Source of the DNA: Berberis thunbergii | Lineage: Eukaryota; Streptophyta; Magnoliopsida; Ranunculales; Berberidaceae | Direction: 5' to 3' | Assembly (NCBI GenBank): GCA_003290165.1 | Contig: QNQO01000675.1 | Location: 310,001 to 374,000, forward strand | DNA: 64,000 nt | Shown here: piece by piece, positions 12,964-25,339 of the stretch | Numbering within the stretch: the stretch's first letter is position 1 | How the letters are laid out: each line of letters starts with the position of its first letter | Notes under the pieces: generated by a model | What the model was told of the DNA's origin: nothing | The model's input: the letters and a program-made list of their open reading frames with translations, nothing else | Databases searched by the model: none | Program-made: the position numbers and the translations under genes

Positions 12964-15900
12964 CTAGACTTCCTTATCAAAAATCCATGTGAAAGGAATG
13001 AGTGGTGCTCTCTTTCCCCTGGTCTTCGCTTGAGCTCTCTCCTCCAGCCTCCTGATCCTTGGAGCCAACCCACAAACATAGTCCTGGGCTTTACGGCCCT
13101 CACAGGAGAGACCAGTTAACTTTTCCAAATCCCACCTCCCTACTAAAAATTCCAGTATATCAGCGTAATCTTTAGCTGTGTAAACTCCCAGACGTTCTGC
13201 AACAGCTGAATAGTGATAAAAAAGGTTATCATCCCGACCATCGTAAATCAAGTGAGCAGGCATAGCAATCTTCTTTCTCATCATGTCTGCAAAGGCCAAG
13301 ACAGTGCCATCGGGATCAACTTCAAAAAGCTTTTCAGCAATTTTGGTGTAAGCTGTCTCATGGCGTTTCTCATCCGCTGCAATGCTTCCACAAATCTGTG
13401 CCAATTTTAAGTCCCCATACTCCTTAGCTAACCTTGCTGTGCTCCCATGAGAGATGAATGTCGCTCTCTCCTGGAAAGATGTGTATATGAACCCAAGGTA
13501 GGGGCTGTTTTCTGTCCGTGGATCCTGTAAAAACATTTAACAAAAGAATCAACTTCCAGGAACCCAAAACACTTGAGAAATTGGAAATCAGAAGTGAAAG
13601 CACGGGTTCATTCTGGGAAAAATTGGGCTTGTATACCATCAAGTTCAATCCACGAATATACAAAGAAGAAACTCACTCTCCGTATATAATGAGAGTGAGT
13701 TAAGATGTCATCCTACATGCATAGTTTTTTTTGGTAAATTTTCTTGTTTTGCATGTATAATGACCTAAAAGCAATCCCGAAATTTTCTACAATACTTGCA
13801 GGCACTCTATATCAGTGTTTCGTGTTAACGCCAAAAGCAAACAAATTACTGAAATGAATTAATGGTTTAGGATTTTACCATTCCTGAGCCAATCAGATAC
13901 TGAATTGTCTTTTCAATTTGTTTCATGTCTACTCGACCACACAAGTATAGGTACTTGTTAAGAAGGTCGCCATGCCTGTTCTCTTCTGCAGTCCATGCTC
14001 TTGTCCAAACAGCCCAAGGACTGAGGCTTGCACCTGTCTCATCCCGGACTCCATCAAGGGTGTTAAGCATTGTCTGATATGTTGGTAGGGCTTCCTCTGT
14101 GATCATATCTCCAACCAAGACAACAAAGTAATCATCTGGGAGCCCCTTCGCCCGCTCTCTGAGATCCTTGACTTGCTCATGGAATCCCTCTGAGGTGGGG
14201 TCTGGAAGAAAATCTTGAGGTTGCCAACACTTCTCCACAGGCTTAAGGTGTACCAAGAGGTTATCATCTGCCCATTTCTCCAGGGATTTGAAAATCTCGA
14301 TCTTTTCCACTGGCATGGAGTGTGTGACTTGAACATGTACCTCAACTGGTGGACTAAATGGCTTCTTAAGATTTTCCACATCCCTGAGAAACAGAAAATA
14401 TTGTCATTACAAGAAATACTCGTCCTAGAAATTGTATGAAGCCGTGCCTAGTGATTAATGGTGCTTTGTGTACAATCTGTGGAGTAGAGTCCGTTCAGGG
14501 TCAATATCAGAAAGATATGAGGGCGTGAAATTCTAGTAAAACAAAATTAATTGAGATCGGATCCAAGGATTTGTGATGTGGGAAGGTGTCATGATTTAGG
14601 GACTCCCACCAGATTGAGACAATTCTCTACTTCAGTAAAGATAGTCTACCAGTAACTTTTTTTCAGCTTTTAAAATCTAATGAAGCTAATCTATTAGCAA
14701 TATGAATCAATCAGCTCAACCCATTTCAACCTATTATGAAGAACAATATTGAATTTACATTTTACTCCAATCCCTTAATACGTACAGAAACCAAGTAAAA
14801 ATGAAATCACAAAGCATTCTAAATTTGAAACTTCTAAACAAGAAAATAGTTCTAGAAGATATCAACAGAAAATGAAGCAAAAACTAGTAGCCTGTGTTGC
14901 ATGAATGATGGAGTTTTCATAGAACTACAGCAGCATAATTGCTGATCATAATATACTTTATAGTATGCAAGGCTAGATAGCTTAAGAAATTGGAAAAATA
15001 TCAGGACAAGCAAGATCGCTGTTTTCAATCCCTCCATGCTTTCACCTCACATATGAGGCTTAGGGTACCCATTCTAACTTGCTTACAGAAAGAACAACTT
15101 CCTACAATAGATTCAGTGGAGCAGAAAGAGCAAGTCGATGGTGTTTTTCTTATGGGCACTGGAGGTTTATATGTGAAATACACATTTCTATCTCTGGTCA
15201 CAATCTATCACTACTCTGCTTTACCGATACTCGTGGCAAGTTTGATTTCTCTATTAGCTAAACAAGGTATGATTAATCTCAGCAGTCAAACTTATGACAT
15301 ATTTTAGCTTATAAAGCTGTATACTACTTCTCCAAGTTATTTATGTCTACAATGGCTTTGTTTGAGGAATATTACTTGATAAGCATATTGGCAGTGTCAA
15401 CAAACTCGTGTCTTTGTTTCACAGTTTTTGCTCCTTGAATACTCACATACTCTAATCTAATTGTTACAAGTTTTCTACTTGCTTGCTATTGGTGTTTTGT
15501 TGAAGTGATCATATTGATTGTCAACTGAGGTTCGAACTTAGTAAGTTAATATAACCATTAGTAAGTCTAAATGAATTCCACCTATTCCAATTTCAAGTCT
15601 GCTACTAATGGCTTTGCCCAAGGTTTGACTTAGAAAGATAAGGCGAGTTATATATCCCTAACTTAGTTGTCTAAGATTGTCATGCTGAACCTTGGAAGGT
15701 GCAAAGAAAATCTACAGTGACTCTGCCCCAGATCTTTTTTGACCTAAGGCTCCCTATTTTCCTCTGATATAAGGGACTATTGTCTAAGTTACAATCCCCA
15801 TCTGGGCGGCAATCCAAGCTGTCCTTCACAGACCATGCATCAAATCTTTTATGACCCAAGTGTTCCCATTATCCTCTTATATAACAGACTACTGTCTAAG

Positions 15901-17407
15901 TTACAATCTCTATCTTGGGCAGTCCAAAGCTGTCTCTCACAGGATACTGTCAATTATGTGTGCTTAAGTGCTATAAGTACAAAGGTTGATCATTACAATC
16001 AGAATTAATGATGTCATCTTCCGCACCCGTACCATTTGAAACCTTAGCCTACCAACACCACTTTAGGTACAAGTTAAATAAAGTCCTTCTCGTAAAGCCA
16101 GGTATAGAAGATGCTGTTCACCAGTGATCTTCATTTTGGCCTAAAAAAGTTCCTCAAAGCACCACTTTCTAGGGCAGCTCAGCTGGTGCTTCTCCCTCAA
16201 GTGAGGGCTGAAGTAAAGAGGTTGAAAACATGACGGAAAACCTGAGCAAAAGATTAAGATAGAGGCTAGTTCGCAATGTTGTTGTTGGTATCCATGAGCA
16301 AAGACTCCAATATCTTGGTCAGAAGTCGAGGTGGCCACAGATCGAGTCATAAATGACAAAGGGTATCTCTCTCCTCCTTGTGACCAAAAAGGATAAGAAT
16401 AAGAGGTGGGAAAGGAGAAATTTGAGGCGAATGGGGCAAACTATTGGCCATCCCATTTTATGAAGCACCCTTACTCCTAGTCCTAGGGAAAAGTATCTTT
16501 GCCTGACCATCTTTATTTTGTATTTTTCAGTTCTCCAATTGCTCATTGAGACTGTCAAGATGCTCACAATCCTATACTAGTTTCTCATCAATATAAACGT
16601 CCATCATCCTTCTCCTCACACCTGTGAACTTCTTGGTAACTAACTTCTGATAACTCGCACTAGCTCTTTCGAGTCCAAAAGATGAAACCTTTAGCAGTAA
16701 ATACCTCTCGTTGTTGTTAAAGGTCGTTCCTTCACTCGCGGCCTACTACTTGTTTCAAGCTTCTTAAGTATTATTCAGTTATAGAGCCAAAGATGATGAT
16801 TCTCTTGAACGGGCAATTTTTCTTTTGAGCTATTACAAGTTAACCATAAATCTGACACTAAAAGCAACAACTACAGAGCCTGAATGTGGGACTTAAAACA
16901 CCAACAATTAAATAACTGTATTTTGCAATTGCCAACAAGTTTATCAAAAACAAGAGAACACCCACTAGAGTAATGTTCATAAAAAACAAAATGAACAAAA
17001 AGATCAAACCACTGAGACTAATTCAGCAAAACTAATAAAAAAGATCAAAACCACTGACTTGTTCAACAAAATGGCAACCATTAGGCAATACTGAGAATAC
17101 CCACGATATTAATCTTCATTAAGAGCAAATTGAGAAAGAAAATTCAAAGAAAACTATAGTGACATAAATCAAATGAAGACGACCCAGACAAGGAAAAGAC
17201 CATGAAAATTCATTAAAAAAAGGAATGGGGAACAAGGAGCTTAGCTTACTTAGAGGAGGTAGATCCAAGGGTGGAAGCCATGCAAACCATTGAAGATCTG
17301 TAATTTGCAGGAGAAGAAGACGAACCCAGATAGGAAAATGGGTACTTGTTCTTCTTCTTCTGAGAATGTGTTTGCAAAGTGAGAGACGATGGCAATTTCA
17401 GAGACAT
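12964..17407 (-). CDS. SAD: Stearoyl-[acyl-carrier-protein] 9-desaturase, plastidial, three exons
   Basis: A soluble plastid diiron enzyme that puts the delta-9 double bond into stearoyl-ACP, making oleoyl-ACP with ferredoxin as electron donor. Exons are 17407-17250, 14383-13879 and 13524-12964 (1224 nt, 407 residues), all with GT..AG borders and kept frame. Exon 1 encodes a Ser/Lys-rich transit peptide with [11 protein letters not shown] near its end. The mature part begins about DVENLKKPF. Iron ligands are visible: [15 protein letters not shown] (residues 186-191), the SFQERATF glutamate, and DEKRHE (272-277). The C-terminus FTWIFDKEV is family-typical. The length compares with about 396 residues for FAB2/SSI2-type enzymes. 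The ATG at 17407 gives a normal transit peptide. I cannot decide between paralogous isoforms. No defect is seen. Confidence 0.95.
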
Positions 17408-17751
17408 GATGATGTCTCTGTCTCTGCAGCAAAACTTCTTATTCGATTCCGATTTTGCTTTTTCAAGCTCGAAGTTGAGATCTGGGTGTGCAAAAGTAGT
17501 AGAATTCCTCCTTGTACATTATTGGATCTCTCGATGAGATTTAGGATTCCATCTAGTGAGTAGGTGAAGTGCTCAACCAACTGTACCCTCCCTGAGGTGT
17601 GCACTATAGTTTCTTAAATGTTATATGGTTTATTATTTAAATATTCAAGCTTGTATTATTTAATAAAAATTTTGCATTTTTTCACATACATCATACACTT
17701 TCAAAATGCGTTATATATATTTTATTTATTTTTGAAATTTTTACATTTTTA

Positions 17752-17890
17752 ACAGCTCAACAGTTGGAGTTTGGCGGATGATACCACTTGGTCATGAGTT
17801 TAAACTCAACTTGCGATATCTTTATCAGTTTATGGTGTGTTTACCAGTTCTGGTCTTAAATGGGTTCTAGGATCCTAAAAAAAAAAAAAA
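17752..17890 (+). mobile_element. tRNA-derived SINE, family A copy 1
   Basis: It starts with an A-box-like CAGCTCAACAGTTGGAGTTT and has GGCGGATGATACCACTTGGT, a B-box-like GAGTTTAAACTC, and a 3' part GGGTTCTAGGATCCT ending in a 14-base A run. The same order and words occur, inverted, at 62141-62274, so the two are copies of one family. This copy is more diverged and has extra bases before the GGGTTCT block. Confidence 0.72.
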
Positions 17891-17909
17891 CCTTTGAATG
17901 AGAGATGAT

Positions 17910-17959
17910 TATATATATATATATATATGTTTTTTTGTTTGTGTGTGTGTGTGTGTGTG
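17910..17959. repeat. Compound (AT)n-(GT)n microsatellite
   Basis: An AT run at 17910-17928 is followed by a T-rich spacer and a GT run at 17940-17958. Confidence 0.9.
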
Positions 17960-18206
17960 AGAGGTAATTTCTGATTTTAAGAAATATTTTTTGTTTATAG
18001 AAAATACTTAAATTTTCAGTTATAATTTTAAAATTATCAATATAATTTAAGCATTTTAAACTCTTACATTTTACATAAAAAGTTCACACTGACTTATAAT
18101 ATCATACAAACTACATATCGCATAAGAATCACTTATATAACAAATTTTAATGCTAAACTAAGCTTATGACAAGTTAAAATATAAGAAAAATGAGATTTGA
18201 CTGATT

Positions 18207-18670
18207 CAAGGAATGTGATTTCTCGAAAAATGTTGAAATTTCACTAAATATTTTTTTGAGTAACCAAAATTTCTTTCAAAATTCGAAATATTTATTTCAT
18301 TCATTAAGTCAATCTCAATTTCCATACATTTTAGCTCGTTATAATTTTAGTTTTGTATTAAAATTTTGTTATATAAGTGATTCTTATGCAATATATAGTT
18401 TGTATGACATTACGAGTATTATGAGATTCTTTATGTAGTATAGAAAAGTTTAAAATGCTAAAATTATAATGATAACTTTAAAATTACAATTGAAAATTTT
18501 TCCTTTTTTTTTCTATACACAACCAAATATTTCTTAAAATCAATTTAACAAAACTACCTCGAAAAACAATATCACAATACTTGGCCTGATGAAAGAAATA
18601 AATATTTTGGATTTCGATAAATCGAAAAAAAATGGAAATTTCATCATTTTTTGAGAAATCACATTCCTTG
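18207..18670. mobile_element. MITE-like inverted-repeat element, AAGGAATGTGATTTCTC family, copy 1
   Basis: The left end CAAGGAATGTGATTTCTCGA is matched by an inverse right end ending GAGAAATCACATTCCTTG. Inner segments also pair, for example GAAATTTCACTAAAT and the TTTCGATAAATCG region. The AT-rich interior has no coding signal. A second copy of almost the same length lies at 19129-19580. Confidence 0.65.
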
Positions 18671-19128
18671 TATATAATAATAATAATAACAAATTTCTTG
18701 TTTTGGTTGTAAGTAAGTTTGTAAGGTGTTTGTTCTACCGATATAAGGAGCTACAAGTAAATCATTTTACTCAATTAAATATTTGATTACTTGAATACGT
18801 ATATATCGTACAATTGCTATTTGTATATTCATTTTCATGCTTTAAAAAAAAGTTTATGTGTCTATTTTGAGCTTAAAAGATGAATTGTTTTCAACAAAAT
18901 CATAGACACGCTATAAATAAGTTATTGGCAAATAAATTATTATTTTTACATAAATTAATTGGTCATGCAGCTCGTATGTTCTACTCGGTTAATAAGTGAA
19001 TTTGGGACGTTCACCCTAATACATTCATCTACTTCAAGACACATTTACATAAAATTATCTAACACATATAATTGCAATTAGGGGATAAACAATGTTGTTC
19101 TTAAATCCATAAATTATGCAAGGAATGT

Positions 19129-19580
19129 GATTTCTCGAAAAATAACGAAATTTAACTAAATGTTTCTTTTTTTTAGTAACTGAAATTTCTTTCGAAATCC
19201 GAAATATTCATTTATTTCATTAGGTCAATTTCAATTTCCATAGATTTTGACATGTTGTTATCTTAGGTTAATATTAAAATTTTGTTATATATTATTCAAT
19301 ATTTAGTTTGTATAACATATTATTGTGAGACATTTTATGTAGTATGTAAAATTTTAAAAGGCTTAAATTATATTAATAATTTCAAATTTATAATTGAATT
19401 TTTTACGTTTTTCTATACACAACAAAATACTTCTTAAAATCACCAAAATTACATCGAAAAACGAGATCACAATCCTTGGCCTAATGAAAGAAATAAATAT
19501 TTTAATTTCGAAATAAATTTCGACATTAAAAAAAAATATTTCGTGAAATTTTGACATTTTTCGACAAATCACATTCCTTA
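19129..19580. mobile_element. MITE-like inverted-repeat element, AAGGAATGTGATTTCTC family, copy 2
   Basis: Same termini as the copy at 18207 (left AAGGAATGTGATTTCTCGAA, right TTTCGACAAATCACATTCCTTA) and nearly the same length. More degraded right-end copies occur near 20345 and 20905, where the left ends are missing. Confidence 0.62.
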
Positions 19581-19636
19581 TATATATTGTTGATTTTGTT
19601 GTAATTATCTTTGTAATGTGTTTGTTTTACCAGAAA

Positions 19637-19808
19637 TTCTAAATGGCTCGGGAAATCCAGCGAGGTTGACTGCCTGGGAGGGCGCATTTACACTATTGCC
19701 CCTCCCTCTTTAACAACTTTTTAAAAAAGTATTTAAAAAGGAGGGGGCAAAAGTGTAATTTCACCCCTCCCAGGCAGCAGCCTCGCTGGTTTCCCAGGCC
19801 AGCTAGAA
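19637..19808. mobile_element. TTCTA-type hairpin MITE (core GGGGCAAAAGTGTAA)
   Basis: The borders are TTCTA and TAGAA. The left arm reads AATGGCTCGGGAAATCCAGC, then GAGGTTGACTGCCTGGGAGG. The right arm is its inverse, CCTCCCAGGCAGCAGCCTCG then CTGGTTTCCCAGGCCAGC. The inner stem pairs TTTACACTATTGCCCCTCCC with GGAGGGGGCAAAAGTGTAA around an AACAACTTTTTAAAAAAG loop. The same core type occurs at 55700, 55924 and 56467. Confidence 0.82.
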
Positions 19809-21429
19809 AAGCTCTTGTTTTACTGATATAAGGGGTTAACGAGTAAATCATTTTACTAAATTAAATATTTTGATACTTAAATATAAGGAGCTACCAAATA
19901 TCTTTAAACATTTTTTTTCAACAAAACTATAAACACATTCTAAATAAGTTATTGGTAAATAAACTCTAATTTTTACATAGATTAATTGGTCATTTATCTC
20001 ATACGCTTTACTTGGTCGATAAGTGATTATGAGATGTTAATACTAAGATATTTACCTACCTCGAGATAATCACCCACACACACTATTTACTTTCAAGACT
20101 ATCTAACTCCTATAATTGTATGGCAGAGGAATAAAATTATCCTTAAATTTGTCAATATTTTTTAAATTCCACAAATGCTTTTACACAAATTTGAAATTTA
20201 TATTGTTTGAAAAAATCTTTAATACTCAAATTTTGAATTTTTTACATTGTCATTTATTAAACGAGATCAAAGAAATAAATATTTTTAATTTCGAAATAAT
20301 TTTGGTAAATCGAAAAAAATATTTTGTAAAATTTCAACATTTTTCGAGAAATCACATTACTTATATATATAATTGTTGATTTTGTTCTAAGTAGCTTTGT
20401 AATGTTTTTGTTTTACAGATACAAATAGATAATGAGTAACTTATTGTACTCAATTAAATATTTTGAAATTTGAATATAGGAAACTACCAAATATCTTTAG
20501 ACATTTTTTTTTCAACAAAACCATAGACACATTCTAAATAAGTTATTGATAAAGAAATTTTGATTTTTACATAAATTAATTGGTTGTTTAGCTGATAGTC
20601 GGTCGATAGGTGATTTTGGGATGTTAATCCTAAGACATTTACCTGCCTCGAGATAATCAGGTGAATGATTTATTTAAGATTATTTAACACCTATAACTGT
20701 CATTAGGCGTATTAGCACAATTATCCTTAAATCTATATACTTGTTAATATTTTTAAATTCCACAATTTCCCTTTCAAAAATTTGAAAAAATCTTTACTAC
20801 TCATATTTTGGATTTTCGACATTGTCGTTCACTAAACGATGTCACAATCCTTGGCTTGATGAAAGAAATTAATATTTTGAATTTCAAAATAAATTTTGGC
20901 AACTCGAAAATTACATTCCTTATATATATATAATTGTTGACTTTGTTGTAATTAGCTTTTTTAATTTGTTTGTTTGACTGATATGAAGAACAACAAGAAA
21001 TTCATTTTACTCGATTAAATATTTTGATACTTGAATATTAGAAACTACCAAATATCTTTGGAATTTTTTATTTATCTTTTACAACAAAACCATAAACACA
21101 TTCTAAATAAGTTAATAGTAAATAAATTCTAATTTTTAAATAAACAAATTTGGTTATTTAGCTTATATGCTATGCTCGTTTGATAAACGATTATGGTATA
21201 TTAATGATATGACATTAAACTAATTCGAAATGACCAACAACAATATTTACATAATATCATTTAACACCTATAACTGCAAATTGGGCGGATAAATACAATT
21301 ATCCTTATATACATGAATTTGTCAATATTTTGTTATTCCACAGGTGCAACACAAATTTTAAAATTTACATAGTTTGAAAATAACTTTAATACTCAATGGA
21401 TTTTTGACAATTTCATTTATTAAATGATA

Positions 21430-23100
21430 GATGAATATTATATTGACAATGAATAAAATTTAATAATAAAAAATATTGATGATTATTTTGTAATACAGTG
21501 TGAATACAACTTTAATTGTGTACTTAAGGATACAAATTTGTCTATGATTAAACGATAAATGACTTTTTTTTTGTAATAAAGTGTAAACACAACTATAATG
21601 CACAAAATTTGGATTTACGAAATCGTCCCTTATTAAATGATAAATCAATTTTAATTCAACAACAAATTCAATTTAGGAATAAAAATTTTAAGGGTTTTTC
21701 TCATATACAATTTGAACAAAACTTTAAAAATATTTTTAATTTCAAATTGCCCCTAAATCATTTTATAACTACATGAAAACCTTATAAATAACTAATTAAA
21801 AAAACAATATTTTTTAACACATATATAATAAGATAAAAATTTAAGTAATTCTTATATATAGATGCATGGAAATTTATGTTTTCTCTATCATTAAATATAA
21901 TATTACACATTAATTTACAGCAACTAAACGACTCTAGCCAAATTTCGTAACATTTTAAATTGCAGTTTGGATTTTTAAATAAAAAAATGAAATGCTGAAT
22001 ATACGCGCAAATAGAGTGCGTCAACACCTTAGTTTTCTTAAGTTCATTTTCTTTATTATTATTGTTAATGTTTTAAGGTAATATTTCATTTTACCATTGT
22101 ATGATTTTTTTTACTCTTATGTAGGCATCTCATTTCCATAGCTTTTTTTTTTTTTTTATCAAAATGTATAAAGCCGAAATTTTAACCTTATTTTAATATG
22201 TGAAATTACAAACTTATAAATTATGGTAAAAATTTTGAATGTATACAAATTTTAGAAGACACGTGCTGCTTTGAAAGCCATCAGAGAAGGTTTTTGGTAA
22301 GATCTTCTAAACAAATTTACCTTTTTACTTGATTTTATATTTTAAGTTATATTTATTTTAATTTTGAGGTCTTATTTTTAATAGGTGAAAGTTTAAAAGG
22401 AAATTAGTAAATTGGTAAATTACATTATTTTGATATAAAATTATAAACTAATAAGAAATCTACACGAAATCATTAACTAATAGCTACTATAATGAAATTT
22501 CAAACATAATAAAATAGCTTAAATGAACAAAACCTATATCACGGGAATTAACCTTAAGACATTTTTTACATAGTTCACACTTGTTTTTATCACATTTAAT
22601 TACTCTTTGAATTAGTACCTTTCATTTTTTTTAATTTGCATTTTATAATACACTTTTTTATTCGCATCTTATAATACATTTTTTAATTTCCATCCATTCC
22701 TCCTTATTTAAGAAACAACTTTTTATATGTATCTCTAAGCTACAATATCCAAGCAAACATTTTCATTTTATTGAGTTTTATTTTTCAAATTATCACCTTT
22801 TTAATTTCCATTATTTGAATTGTTTTATTCACTTTCACCCACAAATTAACTTCCTTTGGTTCTACCTCATTTTCCCTATAGTATCTTATTGATTTACATA
22901 CGGTTGACAACAACCTCATGCACTGGATCGTTTATTGTTCCATAATATTGATTTTAATTGTTTTGTCTTTCAAATTCTTTTAGCTTCTGCCTTATTAGTT
23001 GTGATATGGAAATTAATTTGATTATTTGTTTTCTCTTCATTACTACATTGATGAAATACTTCTATTGAAATAAGTTTAATTTAACTGTAAAATCAGTAAA
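21430..23100. other. AT-rich gene-free stretch
   Basis: Mostly A/T runs. Two diverged copies of a TTTTGTAATAAAGTGTAAACACAACT-like block sit at about 21490 and 21570. No ORF or RNA gene is supported. Confidence 0.55.
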
Positions 23101-23129
23101 AATTTATTGTTATCAACTATATAGTGTTT

Positions 23130-24090
23130 GTTGTTAGCTATTTGATTGCTTTTTGGTTGTTTAACTTTAACAAAGTGCAAAGTTCATCTTGTTTAATTTT
23201 ATGTTTTGTTTTGTTTTTTAGGGATTATTCATCTAAATGATATGACTTCTTAGGTGTCCACATCGTTTCTAGCATGATGCAAGCTTATTGCTACCCTGGA
23301 TCATTCACCCAGAGGATCGTTCAATCATCCTCATATCTCAATCCATTTCACCGTCTCCTTTTGAACGATGTGCCTCGTGCACTTCACCTTGCTAAAATTT
23401 AGTTAAACTATTGCCTCTTATGCAACTTGTTCGGCTCTGATTCTAGTTGTTATGCTCTAGTACCACTTTTCATCGAACTGTCTGCTTTGGTACCACTTGT
23501 TTGACTCTGATATCACTTGTTTTTTCGAACTGTTAGTTTTGATATCACTTGTTCGGCTTTCATATCACTTTCGGCAAACCTTATCCTTTAATACAACTTG
23601 TTCGTTGGTTCCACTATACATAGCAACAATATTCTACCAAACTTAAACACCGCTAGTATTGAGCCTCATCTTTAGCCCTTAGTATGTGGTTTAAAAAAAT
23701 ATTTCGTTGCTAATAGAGAATAAATCACTCATTGTAATTTTTCATTACAATTGCACCTTAATAGATTTTAGAATATTCAAGTTAACACAAATAACTCAAC
23801 AGGTTTTACAAATGCGATACCTGAAAAATTACAGTTGAAACGATTAGGAACCATTTTTGGTAATATTCAATCCATATCTTATTATTTCAATATTTGTAAT
23901 TGTTTTTATTTCATTTGTTTATTAAAATGAATGACTTTGTTTCCTTTATTTATTTAAAATGAATGTTTTTGGTCGTTTGTTTATTTAAATCACCCAGACC
24001 TTTGTAAAGCATGTTTTCATTTTCAAATTCAATGTAAATGCATTGGAGGTTACCTTCAGTGTCATTCGACTCATGAAGGGGATGAAGTTG
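23130..24090 (+). pseudogene. Degenerate, interrupted copy of the segment at 39.85-40.15 kb
   Basis: It shares ordered words with the other locus: an intron-like AGTGCAAAGTTCATC...TTTAATTTTATGTTTTGTTTTG leading to an acceptor-like TTTAGGG, then CCTGGATCATTCA and AGAGGATCGTTCA (CCTGGATCCTTCA and ACAGGATACTGCT at 39.95 kb), and later a TATTCAATCCATATCTTATT block. About 0.5 kb of unrelated sequence (23340-23860) interrupts it. The encoded family is unknown. Confidence 0.5.
23415..23575. repeat. Degenerate tandem repeats of a TCTGATATCACTTGTTCG word
   Basis: At least four diverged units read like GGCTCTGATTCTAGTTG, TTTGGTACCACTTGTTTG, CTCTGATATCACTTG and TTTGATATCACTTGTTCGG. The word resembles the complement of the initiator-Met primer-binding site found beside LTRs (GGCTCTGATACCA), so the block may derive from an LTR-element junction. 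That origin is inference. Confidence 0.45.
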
Positions 24091-24279
24091 AAAAGTAGTT
24101 TTATTGGTGATGATTTTGTGTGATGTATGGAGTTATGCCCCTCCCTGCCTAGGAGAAGCTAGTTTGAGATAACTTAGGTAAATTAAAAACATAGGCAACC
24201 ATCCAGTTATTCAAATTTGTCTTTTTTGCTGCGAAGAGGCTCGCCACATCCAAGTTATCTCTCAAATAAAATGCAGAAA

Positions 24280-24422
24280 TTCTAATTGTCGAGGAAACCA
24301 GCGAGGGAGGGAGGGAGGACCCTCCATCCCTTTCGCAATTCGTGCAGGGGATGGGATGCACGCATCGCGAGGGGGATGGAGGGTCCTCCCTCCCTCCCTC
24401 GCTGGTTTCCTCGCCAGTTAGC
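24280..24422. mobile_element. TTCTA-type hairpin MITE (core GGATGGAGGGTCC)
   Basis: The left border is TTCTAATTG. The arm GTCGAGGAAACCAGCGAGGG is matched by CCCTCGCTGGTTTCCTCGCC on the right, ending at GTTAG rather than TAGAA. The inner stem pairs GGAGGACCCTCCATCCC with GGGGGATGGAGGGTCCTCC around a GC-rich loop. The outer arm matches elements at 12307 and 19637, but the core differs. Confidence 0.8.
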
Positions 24423-25034
24423 CAACCTCAATAAAATGTCATTGCTTGAACCTGCAAATAAGGAATGTGATGTTTGTCATATAATTCGATAGTATTCATT
24501 ATTTATACAAATTAGTTAAGCATTAATAATTCAATTTTGGTTGGCTATGTCAAAGTTTTTTATTTTTTTTATTTTTTTATCAATTCTAATTTTCACAAAA
24601 CTAGAGATTTCTCCTATGTCAACTGAATTTAATGAACATAAATTTAACTTTTTTTGTAAGATAGTTGACTGATACTTTATCCGAAAATTTGAAAGTCTAG
24701 GGGATATGTAAATAGATATTTACCAATTTTTTTATTATCAGCCAATGTTCCAAACTATTGTCAAGTGCTTTAGAGTAAATGATTATTTTTTTCTAGAACA
24801 ATTGCTCTTGCCAGCAACATTTTCAAAAACTCAACTTTATCTTGTGTCATTGATATTCACATAATTATTACATAATATATCCCTTAATTTGTACATGTTA
24901 GTGTTTCGATTATTATATTTTATAGTAATTATTTCGTTTTAATATCTTTGCAGGAATTTGAGCTTAAACGATAAATCCATATTAAGCAGTCACAAACGAC
25001 AATTAGGCAATTTCAATGGTGGTATCAAACAAAA

Positions 25035-25235
25035 CACAAACCTAAACCCAACACCTAGCTCACAACCTAAAATCCACAAACCTACACCCAACACCTAACT
25101 CTTAACCTAAAAATCCACAAACCTACACCCAACACCTAGCTCACAACCTAAAATCCACAAACCTACACCCAACACCTAACTCTTAACCTAAAAATCCACA
25201 AACCTACACCCAACACCTAGCTCACAACCTATAAA
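25035..25235. repeat. Minisatellite, about 41-bp units in alternating types
   Basis: Five units begin with ACAAACCTA and carry CACCCAACACCTA. They alternate between a GCTCACAACCTAAAATCC type and an ACTCTTAACCTAAAAATCC type, giving an 82-83 bp higher-order dimer. Confidence 0.88.
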
Positions 25236-25239
25236 GCAA

Positions 25240-25335
25240 TCACAAAACCTAAACCTAAACCTAATTCATACCCTAAACCCGAAACCTAATTCATACCCTA
25301 AAACCAATTCATACCCTAAAACCAAACCCAAACCT
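25240..25335. repeat. Telomere-like interstitial repeats (CCTAAAC / CCCTAAA variants)
   Basis: The run contains ACCTAAACCTAAACCTAA, three copies of ATTCATACCCTAAA and a GAAACCTAATTC variant. The words resemble the plant telomere repeat CCCTAAA on this strand, but they are interspersed with AATTCAT, so this is a degenerate interstitial block and not a telomere. Confidence 0.7.
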
Positions 25336-25339
25336 AATC

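Larger units (their letters stand above)
18670..21430 (+). repeat. Diverged tandem array of AT-rich 0.56-0.9 kb units
   Basis: The segment from ATTCCTTATATATA onward recurs after about 18670, 19575, 20357 and 20920. Each repeat carries the same ordered words: TGTTGATTTTGTTGTAA, GTGTTTGTTTTAC, CTCAATTAAATATTTTGA, GGAAACTACCAAATATCTTT, CACATTCTAAATAAGTTA, TTACATAAATTAATTGGT and CCTCGAGATAATCA. Unit length differs partly because of insertions, including the hairpin MITE at 19637. There is no coding capacity. Confidence 0.65.

Noticed and set aside
25035..25335. CRISPR-like regular repeats
   Set aside because: Tandem units without unique spacers, in a plant nuclear context; a minisatellite.
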